In this document: piece after piece, positions 9,047 through 17,791 of the stretch | Position numbering within the stretch: position 1 is the first letter of the stretch | How the letters are laid out: the number at the start of each line of letters is the position of its first letter | Source: an uncultured Hungatella sp. | GTDB taxonomy: Bacteria; Bacillota; Clostridia; Lachnospirales; Lachnospiraceae | NCBI GenBank assembly: GCA_910588325.1 | Contig: CAJUPP010000011.1 | Coordinates: 1-64,000, forward strand | DNA length: 64,000 nucleotides | Reading direction: 5' to 3' | Notes under the pieces: generated by a model | Seen by the model: only the letters and a program-made list of their open reading frames with translations | What the model was told of the DNA's origin: nothing | Databases searched by the model: none | Program-made: the position numbers and the translations under genes

Positions 9047-9916
9047 ATGGAAAATCAACGGCAAGACAGCGGCCTGAAGGTGCTTGTCACCGGCTCTAAG
9101 GGTCAGCTGGGCTATGATGTAATCAATGAATTGACAAAACGGGGCCATTGGGCTGTGGGGGTGGACATTGACGAGATGGACATTACGGATCCGGTGTCTG
9201 TGGAACATGTGATTACGAAGACAGCGCCGGATGCGGTGATTCACTGTGCCGCATATACAGCGGTGGATGCGGCGGAAGAGAATGTGGAGCTGTGCCGTAA
9301 AGTCAATGGAGAGGGAACGGTAAACATTGTAAAGGTGTGCAAGGCTTTAGGATGTAAGATGATGTATATCAGCACGGACTATGTGTTTAACGGCCAGGGA
9401 GAACGGCCGTGGGAGCCGGATGATAAGAGGGAGCCCTTAAACGTCTATGGACAGACCAAGTATGAGGGGGAGCTGGCGGTTGAGGAATTGGAGAAGTATT
9501 TTATTGTCCGTATCGCCTGGGTGTTTGGGGTCAATGGGAAGAATTTTATCAAGACCATGCTGAATCTGGGGAAAACCAGGGATACCATAACCGTAGTTGA
9601 CGATCAGATCGGTTCCCCTACTTATACTTATGATCTGGCAAGGCTTCTGGTGGATATGGTAGAGACAGAGGAATATGGCCGTTATCATGCTACCAATGAG
9701 GGGCTGTGCAGCTGGTATGAGTTTGCCTGCGAGATTTTTAAGAAGGCAGGACTGAATGTGCATGTGATTCCGGTTTCCAGCGACCAGTATCCGGCCAGGG
9801 CGAAACGGCCTATGAACAGCAGAATGAGCAAGGACAAGCTGGATGAGAAAGGATTTGAGCGCATGCCGGCATGGCAGGACGCGCTGGATCGCTATTTGAA
9901 GATTATCTGCGGATAG
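9047..9916 (+). CDS. rfbD: dTDP-4-dehydrorhamnose reductase
   Basis: A 289-residue NAD(P)H-dependent enzyme for the last step of dTDP-L-rhamnose synthesis. It has VTGSKGQLGYDV (nucleotide binding), HCAAYTAVDAAE, STDYVFNG and the catalytic YGQTKYEGE. The ATG at 9047 is preferred because GAAAGGGA sits 8 bases before it; the ATG at 9038 is too close. No 3,5-epimerase gene (rmlC) lies between rmlA, rmlB and rmlD or elsewhere in the window, so rhamnose synthesis needs an rmlC located elsewhere. Confidence 0.93.
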   Translation: MENQRQDSGLKVLVTGSKGQLGYDVINELTKRGHWAVGVDIDEMDITDPVSVEHVITKTAPDAVIHCAAYTAVDAAEENVELCRKVNGEGTVNIVKVCKALGCKMMYISTDYVFNGQGERPWEPDDKREPLNVYGQTKYEGELAVEELEKYFIVRIAWVFGVNGKNFIKTMLNLGKTRDTITVVDDQIGSPTYTYDLARLLVDMVETEEYGRYHATNEGLCSWYEFACEIFKKAGLNVHVIPVSSDQYPARAKRPMNSRMSKDKLDEKGFERMPAWQDALDRYLKIICG

Positions 9917-9985
9917 GAAAACTGTGGGGCAGACCTGCAGATTCCTGGAAATGCTTGAAAAAGAAAATGGGGAAGGAATATAACA

Positions 9986-11761
9986 ATGAAGGAAATGAAA
10001 AATACACCAGACTATCTTTTGTATCCCAGGCCGGATTTCAGAAGAAAGTGCTGGGAGGAACTGAATGGGGAGTGGAAGTTTGGATTTGACAAGAGGGAAA
10101 ATATGGACCAGACCATCTGTGTGCCTTTTGCGTACCAAACCAGATTAAGCGGAATCGGAGAGACAAAAGCTCATGACATTCTCTGGTATGAGAGGAATTT
10201 CCGGATACCGGACGATATGAAGGGGAAACGGCAGTACCTCCATTTTGGAGCAGTGGATTACCAGGCCCATGTGTGGGTGAATGAGACGTATCTGGGAAAA
10301 CATGTGGGAGGGTATACGCCATTTTCGTTTGAGATTACTGAGGTTGTAAAGGAGAATGAGGAAAATGTAGTCACCGTGAAGGTGATAGACCGGCCGGATA
10401 CGGCTCAGCCCAGGGGAAAGCAGTACTGGGAGGAAGAACCCAGCCGCTGCTGGTATACACCGACTTCCGGGATCTGGCAGGGAGTGTGGCTGGAGGCAGT
10501 GGAAGGAAAGCCTATTGATCATATCAAACTGGTGACGGATATCGATAAGAATCAGGTTACGGCTGATATTACGGTAGAAGAGTATGAACCGGGAGATCAG
10601 GTGTTTCTGACGGTATCTTATTATGGGAAGACAGTGAAGAAACTTACAGCCTCTCTGGACGGAATCCGTACCAGGGTGGTTATTGCCCTGAAACCGGAGG
10701 ATGCCATTGATGAGGTTCATTACTGGTCTCAAGAGGATCCCAATCTGTATGATATGACCGTGGATCTGGTGAGGATGGATGGGTATTCCCTTCAGGTGCT
10801 GGACTCTGTGGGAACGTATTTTGGAATGAGAAAGGTCAGCCTGGATCACGGAAGAGTTCTGATTAATAACATTCCCTGCTATCTGAAAATGATATTGGAT
10901 CAGGGATATTGGGAGGAGTCAGGCCTGACGCCGCCTTCTGTTCAGGCATTGAGACATGATGTGGAGATGACCCTTGCCTTTGGGTTTACAGGAGCCAGAA
11001 AGCATCAGAAGGTTGAGGATCCCAGGTATTACTATCTGGCGGACTGTTACGGACTTTATGTGTGGGGAGAAGTGCCCAGCGCCTATGAGTTTTGTGATGA
11101 CGAGATTGTGAATCTTACCAGAGATTTTTCAGAATTTTACAGAAGGGACTGCAATCACCCATGTATTATCACCTGGGTGGTGTTAAATGAATCCTGGGGC
11201 GTGAGAAAGATTCTAAACGATGAGCGGCAGCAGAATTTTGGCAAAGGGCTGTACCATATGGCCAAGGCTCTTGATCCCACCCGGCTGGTAAGCACCAATG
11301 ACGGATGGGAGAATGTAGAGGCGGATATCATCAGCATTCATGACTATGCACAGACCGGAAAGGAATTTGAAGAGAAATATACGAAAGAAGCGCTGGAAAC
11401 ACCGGAGTCTGTCTATCCACAGAAAAGGAGACTGTTTGCACTGGGAGAGACAGAAAACCAGTGGAGGCTGGCTACGGCCAATCGACCGGCCATAATCGTC
11501 ACGGAGTATGGCGGCATTGCCCTGGAGAAAAGCGTAAGTGAGGAGAACTGGGGCTACGGAGATGCGGAGAAGGATGAGGAGGCTGTGATACGCCGGTATG
11601 AGGATGTGACAAGGGCCATTATGGAGATTCCGGGATGCAGCGGCTTTTGCTATACCCAGCTTACGGATGTGTATCAGGAGGTCAACGGGCTTTTGGATGA
11701 GCGTCATCAGCCGAAAGTCAGCGTGGAGAAGATTTGCCAGATTAACGAGAAGGAAGCCTGA
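9986..11761 (+). CDS. Glycoside hydrolase family 2 protein
   Basis: A 591-residue protein with no signal peptide, so probably cytoplasmic. Residues 20-170 form the sugar-binding jelly roll (ERNFRIP, HFGAVDYQAHVWVNE, GGYTPFSFEIT). Residues 175-280 are the immunoglobulin-like domain. The rest is a TIM barrel with the acid/base Glu402 in LNESWG and the probable nucleophile Glu507 in VTEYGG. Members cleave beta-galactosides, beta-glucuronides or beta-mannosides; the substrate cannot be told here. It follows rmlD by 69 bases in the same direction. Confidence 0.88.
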   Translation: MKEMKNTPDYLLYPRPDFRRKCWEELNGEWKFGFDKRENMDQTICVPFAYQTRLSGIGETKAHDILWYERNFRIPDDMKGKRQYLHFGAVDYQAHVWVNETYLGKHVGGYTPFSFEITEVVKENEENVVTVKVIDRPDTAQPRGKQYWEEEPSRCWYTPTSGIWQGVWLEAVEGKPIDHIKLVTDIDKNQVTADITVEEYEPGDQVFLTVSYYGKTVKKLTASLDGIRTRVVIALKPEDAIDEVHYWSQEDPNLYDMTVDLVRMDGYSLQVLDSVGTYFGMRKVSLDHGRVLINNIPCYLKMILDQGYWEESGLTPPSVQALRHDVEMTLAFGFTGARKHQKVEDPRYYYLADCYGLYVWGEVPSAYEFCDDEIVNLTRDFSEFYRRDCNHPCIITWVVLNESWGVRKILNDERQQNFGKGLYHMAKALDPTRLVSTNDGWENVEADIISIHDYAQTGKEFEEKYTKEALETPESVYPQKRRLFALGETENQWRLATANRPAIIVTEYGGIALEKSVSEENWGYGDAEKDEEAVIRRYEDVTRAIMEIPGCSGFCYTQLTDVYQEVNGLLDERHQPKVSVEKICQINEKEA

Positions 11762-11823
11762 AAAGGACGCATGCAGATTTAAAAGGAAGGCGGATAGGTA
11801 AGAAACGGATAGGTAAGAAAGAA

Positions 11824-11855
11824 GAACCCTGGCAGAAACGATTCGGTCAGGGTTC
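11824..11855. terminator. Bidirectional terminator between convergent genes
   Basis: GAACCCTG (11824-11831) and CAGGGTTC (11848-11855) form an 8-bp stem. On the - strand the stem is followed by TTCTTTCTTA; on the + strand by a weaker CGTTTTATT. It sits between the GH2 gene and the convergent lipoprotein gene. Confidence 0.6.
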
Positions 11856-11864
11856 CGGTTCGTT

Positions 11865-12683
11865 TTATTGGATCCGTATCCAATCCAATTCTGTGGTAAG
11901 AGCAACTTCGTAGCTTTGGATGCCGGCATTGTATTCTTCTTCGGTAATTTCATTTCCGTTTTTAGAATAGGAAAAGACTGGTTTGTCCTCTTCCAGATGG
12001 CCGACTGAGAGAAAAGAATCCAATAATTCAGGAGTGAATCCGTCATTGCCGATTCTGTAAAAATCAACGCCGGATTCCGCAGCGCTGCCGCTGTAAAATA
12101 CTTCTATCACACCATTTTCATAAAGAGAGAAATTGGTTCTGTATCCAAACTCCATTTCGGGGAAAACAGAAACCACACGGGTTCCGTCATAACTATATAA
12201 GTCATAATTCCAGGGAAAATGTTCGCCGCCGGCAATAATCAGCTCCATAGTCCCGTTTTTGTCGATATCGTAAAATGTGTAATAGACATCCTGCTTGTGG
12301 GTTCGGATTTCAAGTCCGATATCCTCTCCAAAGCTGCTGTCATAGGCATCCGAATCCCGAAGACTGGTATAAAAATCATTTTGAACCATATCACTGTATT
12401 GTGCTAAAACAGAATCATAAAGATCGGTTTTGCCAGATGATGCGTTTGGCTGATCTGTCATATCTTTTTTATTTTCTGTGTCCTGGGCCTGGGTTTCTTC
12501 CTTTGTATCAGGTTCCTCTGCATCTACAGAATCTTTCTTATTGGAGAGTTCTTCCTTAGCAGTATCAGATTCTGCCTGTAGTTCTATTGGCGTATAAGTT
12601 TTGCAGCCGGCAGATAAACATGCTGTGGATAAAATGATAGCGGCTGCCGCTGCCATATGTATGTGTTTATTTCCTTTTTTCAT
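11865..12683 (-). CDS. Putative lipoprotein of unknown function
   Basis: A 272-residue secreted protein. The signal peptide ends in the lipobox LSAGC with Cys27. A long low-complexity acidic/basic linker (roughly 35-85) follows. The C-terminal domain contains YDIDKNGTMELIIAGG, a D-x-D-x-N-G calcium-binding loop like those of FG-GAP/EF-hand repeats, followed by aromatic beta-strand sequence. It is probably anchored to the outer face of the membrane. TTGACA is present upstream on the - strand (12736-12731) but no convincing -10 box follows at the right spacing. I do not recognise a named family. Confidence 0.75.
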   Translation of the reverse strand: MKKGNKHIHMAAAAAIILSTACLSAGCKTYTPIELQAESDTAKEELSNKKDSVDAEEPDTKEETQAQDTENKKDMTDQPNASSGKTDLYDSVLAQYSDMVQNDFYTSLRDSDAYDSSFGEDIGLEIRTHKQDVYYTFYDIDKNGTMELIIAGGEHFPWNYDLYSYDGTRVVSVFPEMEFGYRTNFSLYENGVIEVFYSGSAAESGVDFYRIGNDGFTPELLDSFLSVGHLEEDKPVFSYSKNGNEITEEEYNAGIQSYEVALTTELDWIRIQ

Positions 12684-12811
12684 TTTATATATTTTACTCC
12701 TTTATCAAAGGCGGCTTTACCCTTTTGTCTTGTCAATATAGCATATCCGGCAACAGGATTCAAGAGCCAAACAGATGTTGATTGTAATGAAAGTTTGTAA
12801 AGAAAAAATAC

Positions 12812-12840
12812 TTGACACCCAGCGCCTTTTCGTGTATGAT
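12812..12840 (+). promoter_or_regulatory. Promoter for ylxM-ffh
   Basis: A perfect TTGACA (12812-12817), a 17-bp spacer and TATGAT (12835-12840). The predicted start of transcription near 12847 rules out translation from the in-frame ATG at 12775 and supports the ATG at 12856. Confidence 0.8.
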
Positions 12841-12855
12841 ATCACAGGTGATGAC

Positions 12856-13197
12856 ATGGAGAAGATTGTAGAACAGGGAATGCTGTATGATTTTTACGGA
12901 GAACTGTTGACGCCTCATCAGCGCAGAATCTATGAGGATGTGGTAGTTCACGACTTGTCTTTAAGTGAGATTGCAAAAGAGCAGGGAATCAGCCGGCAGG
13001 GAGTTCATGATCTGGTCCGGCGTTGTGACAAGACACTTGAGGAGTATGAAAGAAAGCTGAAGCTGGTAGAAAAGTTTCATGAGACCAGGAAGATGGCGCA
13101 GGAGATATGTCAGGCGGCCAGGGCATACAGAGAGAGTCAGGATGCCGGGCAGCTTTTGAAGATAGAGCAGATTGCAGAAGAGATTATGGAACTGTAG
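12856..13197 (+). CDS. ylxM: YlxM-type putative DNA-binding protein, SRP-associated
   Basis: A 113-residue helical protein with a helix-turn-helix of sigma-70 region-4 type (LTPHQRRIYEDVVVHDLSLS, then EIAKEQGISRQGVHDLVRR, residues 18-55). A charged helical tail follows. In streptococci YlxM binds SRP RNA/Ffh and modulates FtsY GTPase activity. The ATG at 12856 lies downstream of the strong promoter and behind AGGTGATG. It precedes ffh by 52 bases, the usual operon. Confidence 0.88.
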   Translation: MEKIVEQGMLYDFYGELLTPHQRRIYEDVVVHDLSLSEIAKEQGISRQGVHDLVRRCDKTLEEYERKLKLVEKFHETRKMAQEICQAARAYRESQDAGQLLKIEQIAEEIMEL

Positions 13198-13249
13198 AAC
13201 AGAATCGTGCGGAGACAGGCGCAGGCAGTTGTAAGAAGGAGGGCTTTCT

Positions 13250-14614
13250 ATGGCTTTTGAGAGTTTATCAGATAAACTGCAGAATGTATTTAAGAACCTG
13301 CGGGGAAAAGGCCGGCTGTCAGAGGCGGATGTAAAAGCTGCATTAAGGGAAGTAAAGATGGCTCTTCTGGAAGCTGACGTCAGTTTTAAGGTAGTAAAGC
13401 AGTTTATCAGTTCCGTGCAGGAGAGGGCTGTCGGACAGGATGTATTAAACAGCCTGACACCGGGGCAGATGGTCATTAAGATTGTTCATGAGGAATTAAT
13501 CGCTCTCATGGGTTCGGAGACTACAGAGATTTCCTTAAAATCTGCCGGTGAGATTACGGTTATTATGATGGCAGGACTTCAGGGAGCAGGCAAGACCACC
13601 ACCACAGCCAAGATTGCCGGAAAACTGAAAGCAAAAGGGCGCAGTCCCCTGCTTGCAGCCTGTGATGTATACCGTCCGGCGGCCATTGAACAGCTTCAGA
13701 TTAACGGTGAGAAACAGGGGATTCCGGTGTTCTCCATGGGAGGCAATCAGAGTCCGGTAAATATAGCCAAGGCAGCTGTGGAGCATGCTCAGAAAAATGG
13801 ATTGAATGTGGTGATTCTGGACACGGCAGGACGTCTTCATATCGATGAAAACATGATGGGGGAGCTTCAGGCGATTAAGGAAGCCGTGGAAGTTTACCAG
13901 ACCCTGCTGATTGTAGATGCCATGACCGGACAGGATGCAGTTAATGTGGCAGAAAGTTTTCAGAATAAAATCGGTATTGACGGAGTGATCCTGACAAAGT
14001 TAGACGGCGATACTAGAGGCGGCGCTGCTCTTTCCATCAAGGCGGTGACCGGAAAACCGATTTTATATATTGGCATGGGCGAGAAACTGTCGGATTTAGA
14101 GCAGTTTTACCCGGACCGTATGGCCTCCAGAATCCTCGGTATGGGAGATATTCTTTCCCTGATTGAGAAGGCTGAGCTGGAAGTGGATGAGGCCAAGGCA
14201 AAGGAACTGACCCAGAAGCTAAAGAAAGCCGAGTTTGACTTTAATGATTTCCTGGAGCAGATGCGCCAGATTAAGAAGATGGGCGGTGTGTCCAGTATTA
14301 TGAGCATGATGCCTGGGATGCCTCAGATAAAAGGTGATGTCGATGTGGACGATTCTGCCATGGACAGAGTGGAGGCCATTATTCTTTCCATGACAAAAGA
14401 GGAACGATCCAATCCATCTATCCTGAATCCATCCAGAAAGCAGAGAATTGCCAAGGGCGCAGGAGTGGAAATCAGCGAAGTAAACCGTATTGTGAAACAG
14501 TTTGATCAGATGAAGAAGATGATGAAGCAGCTTCCCGGTATGATGGGGGGAAAGCGCAAAGGCGGTCTTGGGACTTTAGGAGGAATGATGGGTAAGTTTA
14601 AGATGCCGTTTTAG
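13250..14614 (+). CDS. ffh: Signal recognition particle GTPase Ffh
   Basis: A 454-residue cytoplasmic protein that binds signal sequences of nascent membrane proteins together with SRP RNA. It has the N helical bundle (1-85), the G domain with P-loop GLQGAGKTTTTA (109-120), DTAGRLHID and TKLDGDTRGGA, and the methionine-rich M domain from about 300 (MSMMPGMPQIKG, SRKQRIAKGAG, MKKMMKQLPGMMGG). AAGGAGG precedes the ATG. Full length for the family. Confidence 0.98.
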   Translation: MAFESLSDKLQNVFKNLRGKGRLSEADVKAALREVKMALLEADVSFKVVKQFISSVQERAVGQDVLNSLTPGQMVIKIVHEELIALMGSETTEISLKSAGEITVIMMAGLQGAGKTTTTAKIAGKLKAKGRSPLLAACDVYRPAAIEQLQINGEKQGIPVFSMGGNQSPVNIAKAAVEHAQKNGLNVVILDTAGRLHIDENMMGELQAIKEAVEVYQTLLIVDAMTGQDAVNVAESFQNKIGIDGVILTKLDGDTRGGAALSIKAVTGKPILYIGMGEKLSDLEQFYPDRMASRILGMGDILSLIEKAELEVDEAKAKELTQKLKKAEFDFNDFLEQMRQIKKMGGVSSIMSMMPGMPQIKGDVDVDDSAMDRVEAIILSMTKEERSNPSILNPSRKQRIAKGAGVEISEVNRIVKQFDQMKKMMKQLPGMMGGKRKGGLGTLGGMMGKFKMPF

Positions 14615-14645
14615 AAAGATATTTGAGAAAAAGAACGGCTGTAAG

Positions 14646-14777
14646 ATGGTTAGCAAGGCATTTGGAGATATCTTAATGGAGGCTGCCCTGGCGGCACGAA
14701 AGGAAGTCCCATGTGCATTTGTCTATAGAGGTAATGCGGCGGGAAGGGTTATCCGGACTGCTGCAGAGAATTTATGA
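14646..14777 (+). other. Small open reading frame between ffh and rpsP, possible gene remnant
   Basis: Forty-three codons from ATG 14646 to TGA 14777 with no clear Shine-Dalgarno. The stretch MEAALAARKEVPCAFVYRGN faintly recalls the start of TadA-type tRNA adenosine deaminases (E-A-L-x-x-A-x-x-x-E-V-P), without the catalytic H-A-E and zinc cysteines. It could equally be chance coding in the ffh-rpsP spacer. Confidence 0.2.
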
Positions 14778-14803
14778 TAATCATGATAAGGAGGTGAAAA
14801 AGC

Positions 14804-15046
14804 ATGGCAGTAAAGATGAGATTGAGAAGAATGGGTCAGAAGAAGGCGCCTTTCTATAGAATTGTTGTTGCAGATTCCAGAGCACCAAGAGACGGAAGGT
14901 TTATCGAAGAAGTCGGTTATTATGATCCGAAGCAGGAGCCAAGTGTAATCAAATTTAATGAGGAAGCAGCAAAGAAATGGCTGGCAACAGGCGCTCAGCC
15001 AACCGAGACCGTCAGCAAGCTGTTAAAAATCGCCGGTATCCAGTAA
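14804..15046 (+). CDS. rpsP: 30S ribosomal protein S16
   Basis: An 80-residue basic protein with the S16 N-terminus [20 protein letters not shown], then [19 protein letters not shown]. It belongs to the central/5' domain of the small ribosomal subunit. AAGGAGGTG lies 9 bases ahead of the ATG. It heads the rpsP-khpA-rimM-trmD-rplS order typical of Firmicutes. Confidence 0.98.
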   Translation: MAVKMRLRRMGQKKAPFYRIVVADSRAPRDGRFIEEVGYYDPKQEPSVIKFNEEAAKKWLATGAQPTETVSKLLKIAGIQ

Positions 15047-15061
15047 TCCGAGGTGATGAAT

Positions 15062-15289
15062 ATGAAAGAGTTAGTTGAAGTTATGGCCAAGGCTCTGGTG
15101 GAGCATCCGGAAGAGGTTTCTGTTACGGAGACCGAGAAAGACGGAGAGCTTTTGGTGGAGCTGAAAGTAGCCCCGTCCGATATGGGAAAAGTAATCGGAA
15201 AACAGGGCAGAATCGCCAAGGCAATTCGTTCTGTTGTGAAAGCAGCAGCCTCGAAAGAAGAGAAAAAAGTTACTGTGGAGATCCAATGA
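15062..15289 (+). CDS. khpA: KH-domain RNA-binding protein
   Basis: A 75-residue single KH domain with the GxxG loop in VIGKQGRIAKAIR (GKQG). KhpA-type proteins bind RNA with KhpB/Jag and affect cell division and envelope growth in streptococci. GAGGTGA precedes ATG 15062 by 6 bases; the GTG at 15053 overlaps the Shine-Dalgarno and is rejected. It starts 15 bases after rpsP, so is translated from the same mRNA. Confidence 0.93.
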   Translation: MKELVEVMAKALVEHPEEVSVTETEKDGELLVELKVAPSDMGKVIGKQGRIAKAIRSVVKAAASKEEKKVTVEIQ

Positions 15290-15293
15290 GAAT

Positions 15294-15327
15294 AAGACCG
15301 CCAGCCAAGTTTCAGGCAGACGGTCTT
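15294..15327 (+). terminator. Hairpin between khpA and rimM
   Basis: AAGACCG (15294-15300) pairs with CGGTCTT (15321-15327), followed by TCTTTTG. The 20-base loop and short T-run suggest a weak terminator or attenuator inside the operon. Confidence 0.45.
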
Positions 15328-15373
15328 TCTTTTGAAAGCGTAAATTATTTGCAGATACGGAGAGGAATAAGAG

Positions 15374-15886
15374 ATGGAACAGATGCTGCGGGTTGGTGTT
15401 ATTACATCTACACATGGAGTCAGGGGAGAAGTGAAGGTGTTCCCTACTACGGATGATCGGATGCGGTTTAAAAAGCTTGAGAAAGTTATTTTGGATACGG
15501 GAAAAGAACAAAAGACTTTGGAAATTGAACATGTGAAGTTTTTTAAAAACATGGTAATTTTGAAATTTAAAGGCTTTGATAATATAAATGATATTGAGAT
15601 CTATAAAGGAAAGGATCTTCTGGTAACCAGAGACCATGCGGTGAAACTGGGGCCGGACGAGAACTTTATTGTGGACTTGATTGGACTTCCGGTGATTACG
15701 GACGAAGGGGAAGAGTTGGGAACCTTAAAGGATGTGATGCAGACCGGAGCCAATGATGTGTATGTGGTGGAGAGGGAGAATGGGAAGGATGTGCTGCTTC
15801 CGGCTATCAAGCAGTGTATTCTGAACGTGGACCTGGAAAAAGAGAAGATAACCGTGCATGTGATGGAAGGACTGTTGGATTTGTAG
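15374..15886 (+). CDS. rimM: 16S rRNA processing protein RimM
   Basis: A 170-residue ribosome maturation factor for the 30S head that binds S19. The N-terminal barrel has [20 protein letters not shown] (residues 7-26). The C-terminal PRC barrel has [20 protein letters not shown] and ends with [10 protein letters not shown] and MEGLLDL, both conserved. It lies immediately before trmD. Confidence 0.96.
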   Translation: MEQMLRVGVITSTHGVRGEVKVFPTTDDRMRFKKLEKVILDTGKEQKTLEIEHVKFFKNMVILKFKGFDNINDIEIYKGKDLLVTRDHAVKLGPDENFIVDLIGLPVITDEGEELGTLKDVMQTGANDVYVVERENGKDVLLPAIKQCILNVDLEKEKITVHVMEGLLDL

Positions 15887-15914
15887 GAAGTGCGTGAAAA
15901 GCAGAAGGAGAAGA

Positions 15915-16646
15915 ATGAACTACTATATACTTACCTTATTTCCGGAAATGATTTTGCAGGGACTTCATACCAGCATTATCGGGCGCGCGGTGGATAAGGG
16001 TTTGATTTCCATTGAAGCGATTAATATCAGAGATTATTCGAAGGACAAGCATAATCATGTGGATGACGCGCCTTACGGCGGAGGTGCAGGGATGGTGATG
16101 CAGCCGGGGCCGGTGTGTGATTCTTATGAAGATTTATGCCAGAAGATGGGAAAAAGGCCCAGAGTCCTTTATATGACTCCTCAGGGAAAGGTTTTTAACC
16201 AGTCTGTTGCAAAGGAGCTGGCAATGGAAGAGGAACTGGTATTTTTGTGCGGGCATTATGAGGGAATTGATGAGAGAGCCCTGGAGCTGATTGTGACAGA
16301 TTATCTGTCCATCGGAGATTATGTGCTGACAGGCGGAGAACTTCCGGCCATGGTGATGATTGACTGCATTTCCCGTCTGGTTCCGGGGGTGCTGAATAAT
16401 GATGTGTCAGCGGAGATAGAGTCGTTTCATGATAATCTTTTGGAGTATCCTCAGTATACCAGGCCGGAGATTTATGAGGGGAGGCAGGTGCCGGAGGTGC
16501 TTTTATCGGGGCACCATAAGAATATTGAATTGTGGCGGAGACAGCAGTCCATCAAACGGACGCTGGATAGGAGACCGGATCTGCTTAAAGGGGCAAATCT
16601 GTCAAAAAAAGATGAGATTTATTTGGAAAGTTTGATAAAAGAGTGA
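15915..16646 (+). CDS. trmD: tRNA (guanine-N1)-methyltransferase
   Basis: A 243-residue SPOUT enzyme that makes m1G37 in tRNAs with 36-GG, preventing +1 frameshifts. It begins MNYYILTLFPEM and has DDAPYGGGAGMVM (substrate loop), LCGHYEGIDER and the trefoil-knot SAM site SIGDYVLTGGELPAM. GAAGGAG precedes ATG 15915; an in-frame ATG at 15894 would add seven non-conserved residues. Confidence 0.97.
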   Translation: MNYYILTLFPEMILQGLHTSIIGRAVDKGLISIEAINIRDYSKDKHNHVDDAPYGGGAGMVMQPGPVCDSYEDLCQKMGKRPRVLYMTPQGKVFNQSVAKELAMEEELVFLCGHYEGIDERALELIVTDYLSIGDYVLTGGELPAMVMIDCISRLVPGVLNNDVSAEIESFHDNLLEYPQYTRPEIYEGRQVPEVLLSGHHKNIELWRRQQSIKRTLDRRPDLLKGANLSKKDEIYLESLIKE

Positions 16647-16673
16647 CTGCAAAAGAGTGACTGGAAAAAGTAC

Positions 16674-16702
16674 TTGCATTTTCCGCATTCTCATGTTAAA
16701 AT
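16674..16702 (+). promoter_or_regulatory. Promoter for rplS
   Basis: TTGCAT (16674-16679), 17 bp, then TAAAAT (16697-16702) with a TG extension. Transcription from here would give a leader of about 75 bases before the GTG start of rplS. Ribosomal protein leaders upstream of L19 are known in Firmicutes; whether this one is such a leader is not clear by eye. Confidence 0.65.
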
Positions 16703-16783
16703 TGATACCTGTGAAAATAAGAGATGGTCCTCTGTTACAATGATTGTATTAAGAACATCAAATATAGCTAAGGAGGTTCCTAA

Positions 16784-17131
16784 GTGAACGAGATTATTAA
16801 GAAGATTGAGGCGACTCAGTTAAAGGAGTCTGTTCCGGAGTTTCATGTTGGAGATACCGTAAAGGTATACAACAAGATCAAAGAGGGGAACAGAGAGAGA
16901 ATTCAGGTTTTTGAGGGCACAGTAATTAAGAGACAGAACGGCGGTTCCAGAGAGACTTTCACAGTGAGAAAGAACTCAGGCGGTATTGGCGTTGAGAAGA
17001 CATGGCCGGTGCATTCGCCGTTTGTTGATAATATTGAGGTAGTAAGAAGAGGTAAAGTAAGAAGAGCAAAACTGTATTACTTAAGAAAGAGAGTAGGAAA
17101 AGCAGCAAAGGTAAAAGAATTAGTAAAATAA
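16784..17131 (+). CDS. rplS: 50S ribosomal protein L19
   Basis: A 115-residue L19 with the conserved [20 protein letters not shown], then [14 protein letters not shown] and [14 protein letters not shown]. It lies at the 30S-50S interface. It starts with GTG preceded by AAGGAGG. It has its own promoter and is followed by a strong terminator. Confidence 0.98.
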   Translation: MNEIIKKIEATQLKESVPEFHVGDTVKVYNKIKEGNRERIQVFEGTVIKRQNGGSRETFTVRKNSGGIGVEKTWPVHSPFVDNIEVVRRGKVRRAKLYYLRKRVGKAAKVKELVK

Positions 17132-17151
17132 TTCAATTTATTCACATGGCA

Positions 17152-17187
17152 AAAGGGGACAATAAGATTTTTTATTGTCCCTTTCTT
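17152..17187 (+). terminator. Intrinsic terminator after rplS
   Basis: GGGACAATAA (17156-17165) and TTATTGTCCC (17172-17181) form a perfect 10-bp stem with a GATTTT loop, followed by TTTCTTATC. Confidence 0.85.
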
Positions 17188-17232
17188 ATCCTGTAGGACA
17201 GGATTCTTTTATAGAAGGCAGGAGTGTTGTAA

Positions 17233-17778
17233 GTGGAGCTTTACCAGATTGAGGAAACCAACAAACTGCGCAGAATCGTCAACTGGATTGTAGATCTTGT
17301 GGTTGTGCTTTCTCTGGCCTGGCTCGTGGTGCATGAGCTGGGCGCCCAGATTCGGATTGTGGGGCAGTCTATGACACCGGAGCTGCGCGGCGGCGATGTG
17401 GTTTTGATGGACCAGCTGACCTATGATTTTGAAGAACCACAGAGATTCGACGTGGTAGTGTTTGAACGGGAAGACCATAAGGATAATGTGAAACGGATCA
17501 TCGGACTTCCGGGAGAGACCGTACAGATTCAGGGCGGATATATTTATATTAACGGGCAGTATTTGGAGGCAGACAGGGAGTTAAACCAGGTGGCCCTGGC
17601 CGGTATGGCGCAGAATCCCATTACACTGGCAGAGGATGAATATTTTCTTCTCGGTGATAATCGGGACGGCAGTGATGACAGCCGGTTTGCCAATATCGGC
17701 AATGTGAAGAGAGAGCAGATACGGGGAAAGGTGTGGCTGCGCCTTGTACCGTTGATTGAGATAAAGCTGGTGAAATAG
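17233..17778 (+). CDS. lepB: Signal peptidase I
   Basis: A 181-residue type I signal peptidase with one N-terminal membrane segment (residues 15-35) and the catalytic domain outside. The Ser46 nucleophile is in VGQSMTP and the general base Lys87 in DNVKRIIGLPGE. The C-terminal GDNRDGSDDSR box is present. It starts at GTG behind GGAG. A second lepB lies two genes on. Confidence 0.94.
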   Translation: MELYQIEETNKLRRIVNWIVDLVVVLSLAWLVVHELGAQIRIVGQSMTPELRGGDVVLMDQLTYDFEEPQRFDVVVFEREDHKDNVKRIIGLPGETVQIQGGYIYINGQYLEADRELNQVALAGMAQNPITLAEDEYFLLGDNRDGSDDSRFANIGNVKREQIRGKVWLRLVPLIEIKLVK

Positions 17779-17791
17779 AATAGGAGTTTTT

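Noticed and set aside
12775..12855. In-frame extension of ylxM
   Set aside because: It lies upstream of and across a consensus promoter and is not part of the family N-terminus.
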